NCBI RefSeq assembly: GCF_006402735.1
Contig: NZ_CP017174.1
Location: forward strand, 375,001 to 439,000
Reading direction: 5' to 3'
DNA from: Myxococcus xanthus
Lineage (GTDB): Bacteria > Myxococcota > Myxococcia > Myxococcales > Myxococcaceae
Length of the DNA stretch: 64,000 bases
Shown: piece after piece, positions 1 to 9,325 of the stretch
How positions within the stretch are numbered: the first letter of the stretch is position 1
Layout: every line of letters begins with the position of its first letter
The notes under the pieces: model-generated
The model's database searches: none
What the model was told of the DNA's origin: nothing
The model's input: the letters and a program-made list of their open reading frames with translations, nothing else
Program-made: the position numbers and the translations under genes

Positions 1-1803
<1,803 letters not shown>

Positions 1804-1862
1804 CCCATTCTCTTGCATGCCCCCTCAAGGGGAGTAAGGGACTCGGGGCCAAGGCCGAGGCT

Positions 1863-1881
1863 CGAGTGCTTCAAGCACTCG
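1863..1881 (+). other. Hairpin in the 23S-5S spacer
   Basis: Arms CGAGTGCTT and AAGCACTCG are perfect reverse complements around a single C. The hairpin lies in the roughly 160-nt spacer between 23S and 5S rRNA, where processing stems are common. The spacer contains no recognisable tRNA. A processing role is inferred from position only. Confidence 0.5.
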
Positions 1882-1964
1882 CCTGGAAGACTGAAATACG
1901 CACAGCGAGACTTCGCTTAGCAATGAATTGAAACTTACCCTTTGTATGCACTGTCGCTTGTTTT

Positions 1965-2079
<115 letters not shown>

Positions 2080-2090
2080 TTCTTTTTGAG

Positions 2091-2126
2091 AAACCCCCGG
2101 TGTCCCTCGTGGACACCGGGGGTTTT
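2091..2126 (+). terminator. Rho-independent terminator of the rRNA operon
   Basis: A 15-bp perfect stem (AAACCCCCGGTGTCC with GGACACCGGGGGTTT, 5-nt loop) is followed by TTTTCTGTTTT. It starts about 12 nt after the 5S gene and is the natural end of the rRNA transcript. It is also a barrier towards the minus-strand gene beyond it. Confidence 0.93.
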
Positions 2127-2155
2127 CTGTTTTGGGCGTCTTGGGTTTCCACGCC

Positions 2156-2770
2156 TCACCGCGAGCGTTGGGCCAGGCGCCGCGTGCGCAGCCGGCGCAC
2201 GCCCCCCACCACCAGCAGGGCCACCGTCGTGGCCAGCACCAACAGGTGCTCGGCCCGCGCGGCTCCTTTCGCCACCGCGTCCACGCTGTGTGAGAAGGCG
2301 TAGCCCAACCCCACCACCACCGGGGCGCTGAGGAATAGCGCCAACCCGTCCCACAGCAGGAAGTGGCGCAGTCGCATGCCCTGCACCGCGGCCATGATGA
2401 ACACCGCTCCGCGCAGCACCGAGAGAAAGCGCCCCACGAAGACGCAGCGCCCGCCGTGGCGCGCGTAGAGCTGGGCCAGTCGCTCGCGGCGCTCAGGCGG
2501 CAGGAGCTTCTTCATCCGTGGATGCTCGTACAGCGCGGGCCCCAACCTTCGAGCGGTGAGGAAGAGGGCCGTGTCTCCGCAGAGCACTCCGGCCACCGCG
2601 ACCGCGGCCGCCAGGGAGATGGGCAGGACGTCCCGGTGCGCGAGGATGCCCAGCGACAGCAGCACCAGGTCCTCTGGAATGGGCACCCCCAAGCCTCCGG
2701 CGACAAGGGCGGCGAAGAGCAGGGCCGCTGTGCCATGGGTCAGCAGCCACGGGAGTGGACCTGCGGCCAT
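2156..2770 (-). CDS. DedA/SNARE-associated (VTT) family membrane protein
   Basis: The 204-residue protein is mostly hydrophobic and has the DedA pattern. An N-terminal membrane-entering segment contains GVPIPEDLVLL, and later come an E/R-rich stretch and the G-R-F-L-S-x-x-R-G signature (GRFLSVLRGAVFIMAAVQGM, residues about 123-142). DedA proteins act in the inner membrane in lipid scrambling and membrane homeostasis. This gene lies 20 bp downstream of an AI-2E-type transporter on the same strand, so the two are probably co-transcribed. Length is typical of the family. The exact substrate cannot be deduced. Confidence 0.88.
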   Translation of the reverse strand: MAAGPLPWLLTHGTAALLFAALVAGGLGVPIPEDLVLLSLGILAHRDVLPISLAAAVAVAGVLCGDTALFLTARRLGPALYEHPRMKKLLPPERRERLAQLYARHGGRCVFVGRFLSVLRGAVFIMAAVQGMRLRHFLLWDGLALFLSAPVVVGLGYAFSHSVDAVAKGAARAEHLLVLATTVALLVVGGVRRLRTRRLAQRSR

Positions 2771-2790
2771 CGTGTCCCCCTTTCAGGGCG

Positions 2791-3951
2791 TCATTCAGGT
2801 TCCGCGGGGGGGATTGTGCGCGCCGCCCTGCGCTCCTGCCGGAAGAGGAGGACCTCCCGGGAGATGATTTGAAGGGTCGCGGCCACTGGCACCGCCACCA
2901 CCGCGCCCACGATGCCGGCCAGCTCCGCGCAGAACAGGACTGCCAGGAGGACGAGCAGCGGATTGACGTGGACCGTACGTCGGAAGACGAGTGGGGCCAG
3001 CACGTTGCCCTCGAGGGGCCCGTACAACAGGAAGTAGGCGAGCGCGGCCGCCGCCGCCCAGATTCCCTGCGTGGCCCACGTCAGCAAGGTGATGACGCCC
3101 CCAGCGATGAGCGGCCCTACATAGGGAACCAGGCTGGAGAAGCCACTGGCGATGCCCAAGGGCAGGAAGTACGGCAAGCCCAGGAGCGCCAGCGTCACCG
3201 TGGTCAGGGTGGCGTTGATGGTGCAGATGAGCGCCAGCCCGGACAGGTAGCCGCCCGTGGCGCTGTAGACGTTGTGGAAGACCCGGACGTATCGCATCCG
3301 GTGCTCGGGGCCGACCAGGGCCAGCCCCCTGCGAATCAGGTCTCCTCCGAATGTCAGCATGAACACGACGAGGAAGAAGACGGTGAGGGCCGAGATGACC
3401 ACCCCCACCACGCCTCCGATGGCTCGGATGAGCAGCGTAGGCAGGGCGCCGGTGGCGAGCCGGGGAGTTGCTTCCTCCAACCGTCGCGCCCAGCCGAGCG
3501 CCTGCAGCCGGTCGCTGAGCACCTGGATGGGCCGAGAGCTCCGCAGTTCCTCCATCAGCTGCGGCCACTGGCGAACCAGGGCGTCCAACTGGTCCGCCGC
3601 GGCGGGAATCACGAGCAGCGCGAGGGCGGCGACGATGACCAGCAATGTCGTCATCACCAGGGCGATGGCGGCCAGCCGAGGCAGCCTGCCGCGCTCCAAT
3701 CGCGCGACGCCATGTTCCAACGCGAGCGCCAGGATGGTGGCGATGCCCGTCAGTGTCAGTGCCACCCGCGTCTTCGCCATGAAGGTGACGAGCACGACCA
3801 CCGCGAGCACGGAAGCGCAGACGGTGAACACCGTCGTCGGTGTGACTTGCGAGCGTTGCCCCCCGCCGTCTCGCTTCGCCACCACCGCCCACGCTCCCGT
3901 GCCGTATCGCTGCCACCGACGTGCCCACCCTGCCAGGAACGGGCTACCCAC
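2791..3951 (-). CDS. AI-2E (PerM/TerC-like) family transporter
   Basis: A 386-residue polytopic membrane protein. Hydrophobic helices at about 38-65 and 75-125 are followed by an extracytoplasmic region (QLDALVRQWPQLMEELRS). A second cluster of helices from about 205 contains LGLPYFLPLGIASGFSSLVPYVGPLIAG, which resembles the conserved PxxG block of the AI-2E exporter superfamily. Family members include autoinducer-2 exporters and Na+/H+ antiporters, so the substrate is unknown. It is first in a probable operon with the DedA gene. The start is a GTG at 3951, but the first ~35 residues are polar and atypical, so a later start is possible. Confidence 0.85.
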   Translation of the reverse strand: MGSPFLAGWARRWQRYGTGAWAVVAKRDGGGQRSQVTPTTVFTVCASVLAVVVLVTFMAKTRVALTLTGIATILALALEHGVARLERGRLPRLAAIALVMTTLLVIVAALALLVIPAAADQLDALVRQWPQLMEELRSSRPIQVLSDRLQALGWARRLEEATPRLATGALPTLLIRAIGGVVGVVISALTVFFLVVFMLTFGGDLIRRGLALVGPEHRMRYVRVFHNVYSATGGYLSGLALICTINATLTTVTLALLGLPYFLPLGIASGFSSLVPYVGPLIAGGVITLLTWATQGIWAAAAALAYFLLYGPLEGNVLAPLVFRRTVHVNPLLVLLAVLFCAELAGIVGAVVAVPVAATLQIISREVLLFRQERRAARTIPPAEPE

Positions 3952-4063
3952 CCCGCCGTTCAGGGTCGGTGCGGACCTGGACGGGGTGTTTCGTGGGGAT
4001 GGATTTGCGGCGGCCGTCCTTGTGGCCCCGCTGCGCCTCGCACACCTGAATGGAGCGAGGCGC

Positions 4064-4080
4064 TGAGCCCTTGGGGCTCA
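4064..4080 (-). terminator. Hairpin downstream of the tail-collar gene
   Basis: TGAGCCC and GGGCTCA form a perfect 7-bp stem with a 3-nt loop, 8 bp after the minus-strand tail-collar stop codon. There is no T-tract, so termination strength is uncertain. Together with the facing AI-2E upstream region (3952-4087) this is all that is seen there. Confidence 0.4.
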
Positions 4081-4087
4081 CGGTGTG

Positions 4088-4612
4088 TCAGTTGCGCGAC
4101 GGGAAGATGCCTTCCAGCGCGATGATGAAGTTGATGCACAAGAAGGGCGACATGTTGTTGTGCGGCTGGCTTCCGCCTGCGACGCCGATGGCCGCGGGGT
4201 TCATGGTCCCGTCGATGGGGGCAGCCCGGTAGTTGAGCACGGTCGCCGTGGAGTCCGCCGCGAGCACGGTACCAATGGGCGTTTCCGTATCGCCGTGCTG
4301 GCTGCTCACATTCAGGGTGTGATTGTGCGCCGGCATCTGAGTCGAAATCAGCGTCACGGTTTCAGCTCCACCCTGTTCGCCCAGCGTGCGGGGGGACAGG
4401 CCGGGGCCCTGGCCCGGCTGCATGGGATAGCGGCCGCGCAAATCCGGCAGAGCGAACGTCGTCTGCCCATTGCCTCCATAGGTGGTGCCAAGAATGGAGA
4501 AGAGCGCCGTGTTCTGGGCGATGGAGAGAAGCTGCCCCTGGCAGAATGCCCAGCCCCGCGGAGCGAAGTTGCCTGCGAACATCATGACCTGACCGATGAA
4601 GGGCTCTGACAC
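4088..4612 (-). CDS. Phage tail collar-domain protein (MdpB-like)
   Basis: The 174-residue protein has the tail-collar layout of microcystin-dependent/tail-fibre proteins. An N-terminal GQVMMFAGNFAPRGWAFCQG block and a GGNGQTTFALPDLRGR block (residues about 45-62) are followed by a C-terminal PAHNHTLN and NNMSPFLCINFIIALEG ending. Members form trimeric tips of tail-like particles or exported surface proteins. The start is GTG with a modest AAGGTAG sequence upstream. No other tail genes are nearby, so this is a stand-alone collar gene of the kind common in myxobacteria, not part of a prophage. It diverges from a collagen-like lipoprotein and has its own sigma-54-type promoter. Confidence 0.9.
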   Translation of the reverse strand: MSEPFIGQVMMFAGNFAPRGWAFCQGQLLSIAQNTALFSILGTTYGGNGQTTFALPDLRGRYPMQPGQGPGLSPRTLGEQGGAETVTLISTQMPAHNHTLNVSSQHGDTETPIGTVLAADSTATVLNYRAAPIDGTMNPAAIGVAGGSQPHNNMSPFLCINFIIALEGIFPSRN

Positions 4613-4671
4613 GTGCGTCTACCTTTCGAGGAGAGGACTGCCTGACTGCGCCTGCTGCGCTTCCTCCCTGA

Positions 4672-4686
4672 GCAAAGGTCCGGCCA
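4672..4686 (-). promoter_or_regulatory. Putative sigma-54 promoter of the tail-collar gene
   Basis: On the minus strand TGGCCGGACCTTTGCT matches the -24/-12 consensus TGGCACGNNNNTTGCW with the essential GG and GC exactly 10 nt apart and a full TTGC-T element. The predicted start near 4660 leaves a leader of about 48 nt before the GTG. The match is read from sequence; activity is inferred. Confidence 0.55.
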
Positions 4687-4784
4687 GCGCTGAAATCGCG
4701 CGTGTTTCATGTGCGTGTGACGGCGGCATGCAATGAAACGTGAGGCGCGGTGTCTCCATGTCTCGCTGTGTCACGCGCGCTCGT

Positions 4785-4872
4785 GCGTCCGGTACAGACG
4801 CGCATGCGTCCGGCCCAGACGCCGCGGCGGATCCGCGTGCCGATGAAACGCGGGTGCGTCTGACCCGGACGC
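4785..4872. promoter_or_regulatory. Three-copy 17-bp palindrome array (putative enhancer sites)
   Basis: Three copies of GCGTCCGGNNCAGACGC occur at 4785-4801, 4806-4822 (direct, 21 bp apart, two helical turns) and 4856-4872 (inverted orientation, 50 bp further). Each has perfect GCGTC/GACGC arms around 7 bp, the form expected for a dimeric DNA-binding protein. The array lies at about -113 to -200 from the collagen-gene promoter and -125 to -212 from the tail-collar promoter, where activators of sigma-54 holoenzyme bind. Confidence 0.6.
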
Positions 4873-4959
4873 CGGGGCAATGTCTCGTGGGTTCTCTCCC
4901 ACGAGAGAATCTGCCCGGTTACCGCCGAACCTCCTGAGGCCGCCCCGGTCTTCTTGGCG

Positions 4960-4975
4960 TGGCGTGCGGCTTGCT
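4960..4975 (+). promoter_or_regulatory. Putative sigma-54 promoter of the collagen-like lipoprotein gene
   Basis: TGGCGTGCGGCTTGCT matches TGGCACGNNNNTTGCW at 10 of 12 defined positions with correct GG-N10-GC spacing. The predicted start near 4985 gives a leader of about 34 nt before the ATG at 5019. The rest of the 400-bp divergent region holds the palindrome array and an imperfect GTTTCAT/ATGAAAC hairpin near 4705-4740. No gene is seen in it. Confidence 0.55.
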
Positions 4976-5018
4976 CAGAGGCCCGCGGCATGACGTTTCA
5001 CGACGAGGAGGCCGGCAG

Positions 5019-6866
5019 ATGACGCAAGAGAACTGGCGACGCCCGCTGTATCAGAAGTGGTTTCAGGCGCTTCCGTTGACGGCACTGCTGGTGCTGTCGG
5101 CGTGTGAGGAAGGCACGCCGGGACCTCAGGGGCCGCAAGGTCCTGCCGGTCCCGCGGGCGCAGAAGGCCCTCCGGGAGCGCCGGGCGCCGAGGGGCCCGT
5201 TGGTCCTCAGGGCGAGCCAGGTGCGCCTGGTGCTACGGGCCCACAGGGGCCGCAAGGTCCTCCGGGCCCGGCAGGCGGGCCGGAGGGACCTCCGGGGCTG
5301 ACGGCGCTGGTCCGGACCGACGCCGAACCCTCCGGTGAGAACTGCGCCCAGGCGGGTGTGGTGGTGGAGACGGGCATCGACCTCAACCGGAACGGTCAGT
5401 TGGAGGATGAGGAGGTCGACGCCTCGCTGACCCGTTACGTGTGCAACGGGGCACAGGGGCTCACGGGGCCCGAGGGGCCGCAGGGCGCCATGGGCCCGCA
5501 GGGCCTCCGTGGTGAGCAGGGCGTGCAGGGGCCAACCGGTCTTCAGGGTGAGACGGGCATGCAGGGTGACCGGGGACCGGAGGGGCCCGCTGGCGCGGTG
5601 GGACCTGCTGGGCCGGCGGGACCGCAGGGCTCCGTAGGACCTGAGGGCCCGGTGGGCCCAGCGGGTGCCACGGGTCCCCAGGGTGATGTCGGTCTGGGCA
5701 CGGTGACGCGGACCACCGTGGAGCCGGCGGCCGGCAATTGCGCCACCGGTGGCGTGCGGCTGGAGATGGGTGTCGACGCCAACCGCAATGGGACGCTGGA
5801 TGCAGGCGAGGAGAATGTCGCGCTCACCCGCTTCGTGTGCAACGGGCCGGCGGGACCGCAGGGCGGGCAAGGTCCTGCGGGCGCGACGGGTCCTGACGGG
5901 GCCCAGGGCCCTTCGGGACCGGTTGGTCCGCAGGGCCCTCAAGGTCCGCAGGGGCCCACGGGCTCGCTGGGCGCCTACGGTGACGGGTCGGCTGGAGCGT
6001 ACAACGTCCCCAGCGGCAACACCGTCGATCTGACCACGGCCGCTGGCTACAATACGTTGGCCGGCCGGCAGCACCTCCAGTTCGCGAACGTCACCATCTC
6101 CGGCACGTTGATTGTCCCGAGTGGAACGGTCATCCGGGCCACTGGTGACGTCACCGTCAACGGTACGATCATCGTGGACCCCAGTGCCGAGGACAACGGA
6201 ACCGGGCCCGCGGAGGCGGGTGTGGCGCGTGCGGCCGCAGGCGAGCCCCAAGGAGGGCGTGGGCTGTTGCCGCTCCAGGCCGCGCAACTCCTGCGACCCG
6301 GCGGCCTGGGCGGCGGCGCGGGGGCCAAGCAGGCCGGGGTGACCGGTGGCCGGGGTGGCGGCTCCCTGGTCATTCTCGCGCAGGGAGCGATCCGCATTCC
6401 CCCGGGGGGCGCCATCAATGCCAATGGTGAGGCTGGTGGGACCGCCGCCAACCTGCCCGGCTCGGGCGGTGGCGCGGGGGGCGCCATCGTCCTCGTGGGC
6501 AAGGGCTCCATCACCGTGGGGGGATTCGTTCGAGCGGTGGGGGCCAATGGTGGCGCTGGCAACAACGCGGGGGGCGCGGGCAAGGGCGGTGGCGGCGGCG
6601 GCGGCGGTGGCATCGTCCAGCTCCTCTCCACCACGACGCCCAGCGTGACAGGCGGCATTGTCGTGACCGCGGGCGCCGCGGGCGCCACCGCGAATCCCAC
6701 GGGCGCAAGTCAGGCCATCACCGCGGGCGGTGGGGGCGGCGCGTGCGGTGGAAATGGTGGCTCGGGCGGTGGCGGGACGCTGGTCGCGCCTCAGCCGTCC
6801 GAGGCGGGGGCCGCCGGATATGACCTCCGGACCATCACGCCCACGCCGGAGAACGTGTTCCTGTAG
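5019..6866 (+). CDS. Collagen-like lipoprotein with EF-hand-like modules
   Basis: A 615-residue surface lipoprotein. The signal peptide ends in the lipobox LLVLSAC (Cys29). Gly-X-Y repeats cover about 32-93, 145-225 and 277-316. Between them sit two similar modules (94-144 and 227-276), each with two Cys and an EF-hand-like calcium loop ([12 protein letters not shown] at 121-132; [12 protein letters not shown] at 253-264). These resemble the DUF7151 type seen in myxobacterial collagen-like proteins. The C-terminal 290 residues are extremely Gly-rich. An ATG at 4959-in-frame codons upstream is less likely because GAGGAGG precedes 5019 and the lipobox then falls at the usual distance. Likely role: a fibrous, calcium-stabilised outer-surface protein; the binding partner is unknown. 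Confidence 0.85.
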   Translation: MTQENWRRPLYQKWFQALPLTALLVLSACEEGTPGPQGPQGPAGPAGAEGPPGAPGAEGPVGPQGEPGAPGATGPQGPQGPPGPAGGPEGPPGLTALVRTDAEPSGENCAQAGVVVETGIDLNRNGQLEDEEVDASLTRYVCNGAQGLTGPEGPQGAMGPQGLRGEQGVQGPTGLQGETGMQGDRGPEGPAGAVGPAGPAGPQGSVGPEGPVGPAGATGPQGDVGLGTVTRTTVEPAAGNCATGGVRLEMGVDANRNGTLDAGEENVALTRFVCNGPAGPQGGQGPAGATGPDGAQGPSGPVGPQGPQGPQGPTGSLGAYGDGSAGAYNVPSGNTVDLTTAAGYNTLAGRQHLQFANVTISGTLIVPSGTVIRATGDVTVNGTIIVDPSAEDNGTGPAEAGVARAAAGEPQGGRGLLPLQAAQLLRPGGLGGGAGAKQAGVTGGRGGGSLVILAQGAIRIPPGGAINANGEAGGTAANLPGSGGGAGGAIVLVGKGSITVGGFVRAVGANGGAGNNAGGAGKGGGGGGGGGIVQLLSTTTPSVTGGIVVTAGAAGATANPTGASQAITAGGGGGACGGNGGSGGGGTLVAPQPSEAGAAGYDLRTITPTPENVFL

Positions 6867-6953
6867 GTCCTGGCGGTTTGGGGGGGATGCGGCGGCTCGC
6901 GGGCAATCAGCTCGCGGGCCGTTCGTGTTTCCGGAGCATGGTTCCGCTGTGCA

Positions 6954-7463
6954 TCAGTCCTGACGTGGCGCGGGGTTCCACGTCATGGCGACGTAAGGGG
7001 CGGCGGCCTCCTCGGGAGGCTCGGCGTCCACCTCGAAGCCCAGGCGCTCGTACAGCCTGCGCGCGGGGTTGGTTCGTAGCACTCGCAGCCGGAGGGGGAC
7101 GCCTGCTTTGCCGGCCTCGTCCCGCACCTGGGTCAGCAGCCGGGTCCCCACGCCGCTGCCTTGGTGTGCGGGCAACAAGGCGATGTCCACCACCCGCCAC
7201 GCCGCCGCGTCTTTCGCGACCAGCAGGCGCCCCACGGGTTGGCCTTGGAGACACACCACCTGGTGGTCGGCGCGAGGATGGCGGGCCGCCCAGTCGTGGG
7301 ACTGCGCCATCCACTGCATGCGGAGGAAGGCGTCGCGCTGCGCGGGCGCCCAGCCCCATGCGGCGAGCTCGGACTCCCGGGTGCTGGCGTACAGCGCGAA
7401 GAGGAAGGGTTCGTCCGAGGCCGTCGCGGCGCGCAGGTCAATGGACACAGTGGCGAGCAGCAT
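6954..7463 (-). CDS. GNAT family N-acetyltransferase
   Basis: The 169-residue protein has a GNAT fold. It has a beta-strand region VGRLLVAKDAAAWRVVDIALLPAHQGSGVGTRLL (about 76-110) with the acetyl-CoA loop QGSGVG, then the C-terminal motif NPARRLYERLGF (about 131-142). These enzymes transfer acetyl groups from acetyl-CoA to amines or peptides in the cytoplasm; the acceptor is unknown. Its 3' end faces the collagen-like gene, with no recognisable terminator between them. Confidence 0.88.
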   Translation of the reverse strand: MLLATVSIDLRAATASDEPFLFALYASTRESELAAWGWAPAQRDAFLRMQWMAQSHDWAARHPRADHQVVCLQGQPVGRLLVAKDAAAWRVVDIALLPAHQGSGVGTRLLTQVRDEAGKAGVPLRLRVLRTNPARRLYERLGFEVDAEPPEEAAAPYVAMTWNPAPRQD

Positions 7464-7598
7464 GGCTCGACGGGCGACGACACGTCCATCAGCGGACGGC
7501 CACCGCGGTGCGCCGTCATCCGCCCAACGGCGGATGCAAGCAGCGGTAAATCCGGACGTCCTGGCAATCGTGGTTGGACGTCAGACCCGGATGAGATT

Positions 7599-7617
7599 TT
7601 CGGGAGCAGTTCCCGAA
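7599..7617 (+). promoter_or_regulatory. Inverted repeat touching the ribosome-binding site
   Basis: TTCGGGA and TCCCGAA (5-nt spacer) form a perfect 7-bp hairpin whose 3' arm runs into AAGGAG (7616-7621), the likely Shine-Dalgarno of the gene starting at 7629. This could be an operator or an RNA structure that limits translation. Confidence 0.4.
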
Positions 7618-7628
7618 GGAGCCACACG

Positions 7629-8147
7629 ATGAAGAAAACGCGAGACGAGGCACTGAACCTCCAGGAAGCGGGGGACATGGAGGCGCGGTGGCGGGGCCTC
7701 GCCACCCAGTTGCTGGAGCTGGGGGACGACGCGATGGATGCGCAGCTGCTGGTGGCCTTCCGCGCCGCGCGTGAAGAAGGGGTGGTGCCTCCCGATGCGG
7801 GCTTCTTCCTGGTGGCCCACATCCTCACCTCCATGGCGGACGAGGCGATTGGTGACGAACCCCGCGTGTGCCGTCTGGCGCTGGAGCTGGAGTTGATGGA
7901 GCGTGAGTACGGCGTGGAGCAGGGCGTCTGGCTCAGCGGCGAGGAGACTCCACCCGAGGACTGGGAGGCCCTGCGCGCGGCGTATGAGGCCGCTTGCGAC
8001 GAGGCCCGCGCCACCTTCTTCACGGCCTATGGCGAGGAGGAGATGGCCCGTCTCTACCTGGATGACCGCTTCTGCTTCCACCGCCGCTTCGAGAGCGGGC
8101 GCCGCTTCTTCCACGGACTGCCCATGCTTCCCGAGCATCTGCACTGA
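7629..8147 (+). CDS. Hypothetical protein, acidic and helical
   Basis: A 172-residue soluble protein without a signal peptide, rich in Glu, Ala and Leu, and predicted mostly alpha-helical. I do not recognise a family. The C-terminal part is rich in aromatic and charged residues (ARLYLDDRFCFHRRFESGRR). The start at ATG 7629 is supported by AAGGAG 7 bp upstream; codon use shows the strong GC3 bias of its neighbours. It stands between a divergent GNAT gene and the structured region before the DUF1338 gene. It may be specific to myxobacteria. Confidence 0.75.
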   Translation: MKKTRDEALNLQEAGDMEARWRGLATQLLELGDDAMDAQLLVAFRAAREEGVVPPDAGFFLVAHILTSMADEAIGDEPRVCRLALELELMEREYGVEQGVWLSGEETPPEDWEALRAAYEAACDEARATFFTAYGEEEMARLYLDDRFCFHRRFESGRRFFHGLPMLPEHLH

Positions 8148-8384
8148 CTCTCAGTTCTCAATTTCTCTCATTCAAATGATGTGAGCCGTCTTTCACGCAT
8201 CTCAGGCGGAATGTTGCGGCTACAAAGTTTGGATTAGCAGGACTTCAAGCTAGCTCAACGCCGTGTTGGTGAGGCGGCTTGCGGCGTCCTGGCCTTTTCC
8301 TTCGCCACACCCTATTCCGGCGCTCGCTTCCGGGTGGCGGGTGGGGTGGCGGGGAAGAAGTCAATGCATACCATACCCTCGGTG

Positions 8385-8496
8385 TGAAGACTCGAAACTC
8401 CAAGGCGAGTCTTCAGCAGCTTCGCTGCTCGGCGGCGCGCGTCTCTGGCTGAAGTCCCCTCCAAGGACCCGGGGCCGCGCGCCGCCGCTCTTTTTT
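8385..8496 (+). ncRNA. Candidate structured RNA or leader (three hairpins plus T-tract)
   Basis: The 415-bp non-coding gap 8148-8562 contains three adjacent stems. A 10-bp stem has arms TGAAGACTCG and CGAGTCTTCA (8385-8415, 11-nt loop), a 6-bp stem has arms AGCAGC and GCTGCT (8415-8429), and an 11-bp stem pairs 8431-8441 with 8476-8486 and an inner CCCC/GGGG helix, followed by GCTCTTTTTT. This is the shape of a small RNA or a cis-acting leader ending in an intrinsic terminator. No clear promoter is seen upstream of it. The remainder of the gap is featureless. Confidence 0.45.
8431..8496 (+). terminator. Rho-independent terminator ahead of the DUF1338 gene
   Basis: An 11-bp GC-only stem (GGCGGCGCGCG with CGCGCGCCGCC) is followed by a run of six T. 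It ends 66 bp before the DUF1338 start codon, so it would stop any transcript from upstream. It could act as an attenuator for the gene or end a small RNA or the long 3' end of the 7629 gene. Confidence 0.75.
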
Positions 8497-8562
8497 CCGC
8501 AGGACGGTGGCCCGGGCCGCCACGGCGGCCCTCGGCGAGTGGTGGCGTTAGATTCGTGCGCC

Positions 8563-9318
8563 ATGACCACCGACTCCGCCCATCGTCTCCTGGACCTGCT
8601 GTGGGAGCGCTACGCCGCGGAGGTGCCCTATGCGCGCACCTTCGTGCAGCTCTCCGGGGGCCGCTTCCGCAATGACCACGTCGCGCTTCGCTCGCTGGCC
8701 CGGCCCGGCGGTGGCATCGCGCTCTTCTCGCAGCCCTTCATCCGGCTTGGCTGGAAGGCCGCGGGTGCGTACGCCTTTCCGGATGCGCACCTGTCCGCCA
8801 TCTATTTGTCACATCCGGCGGGGCTGCCCCGCATCTTCATCTCCGAGCTGAAGCAGGAGGAGCTGTCCTCGCGCGCTCGTGAGCTGCTCGCCCGGCTGCC
8901 CGAGGACCCCGCGCCTCCCGAGGACGTGGACGCACTCGCCGCGTGGTTTGGCCCGCCGGCGCCGCCGGACGAGGCCGCGCTGCTGGAGCTGGAGAAGGAG
9001 TCCCAGTACGGCGCCTGGCTGCTCGCCTTCGGCCGCAAGGTGAACCACTTCACCGGCTCGGTGGACGACGTGGAGGCGTGGCAGAAGCGCATGCGTGAGG
9101 CCGGGGTGCCGATGAAGGCCGACATCGAGGGCGCGCCCGGGACGTCGCTGCGGCAGACGGCCACGCAGGCCGCGCCGCTGCCCGTGTTGCTCAAGGGCGG
9201 TGGCTCACGCTCGTGGCCCTACGCCTACTTCGAGATTGCCCAGCGCACGCCGGACTTCGACGGCTTCCTGGGCCCCCAGGCCCGGGCGCTCTTCGACATG
9301 ACGAAGCGCGGCGAGTAG
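8563..9318 (+). CDS. DUF1338 family protein (2-oxoadipate dioxygenase/decarboxylase-like)
   Basis: A 251-residue protein with the three metal-ligand motifs of the DUF1338/HglS family: NDHVALRS near residue 35 (His), FISEL near 91 (Glu) and NHFTG near 161 (His). The vicinal-oxygen-chelate fold of this family binds Fe(II). Characterised HglS converts 2-oxoadipate to 2-hydroxyglutarate in lysine breakdown, but it is much longer, so this short form may have another 2-oxo acid substrate. The ATG at 8563 was chosen because homology starts immediately after it; upstream codons are non-coding leader. Convergent with the next gene. Confidence 0.82.
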   Translation: MTTDSAHRLLDLLWERYAAEVPYARTFVQLSGGRFRNDHVALRSLARPGGGIALFSQPFIRLGWKAAGAYAFPDAHLSAIYLSHPAGLPRIFISELKQEELSSRARELLARLPEDPAPPEDVDALAAWFGPPAPPDEAALLELEKESQYGAWLLAFGRKVNHFTGSVDDVEAWQKRMREAGVPMKADIEGAPGTSLRQTATQAAPLPVLLKGGGSRSWPYAYFEIAQRTPDFDGFLGPQARALFDMTKRGE

Positions 9319-9325
9319 CCCCGGG

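Noticed and set aside
2755..4125. Long plus-strand open frame opposite the DedA and AI-2E genes
   Set aside because: Composition is Gln/His/Arg-rich and antisense to real membrane proteins with GC3 bias on the other strand.
4707..4991. Minus-strand open frame of 94 codons in the divergent region before the collagen-like gene
   Set aside because: Arg/His/Thr-rich composition, no ribosome-binding site and overlap with the palindrome array; it is an artefact of high GC.
8385..8496. Identity of the hairpin region with the M. xanthus Pxr sRNA
   Set aside because: The gene context differs and I see no run of seven C; it remains only a structural analogy.
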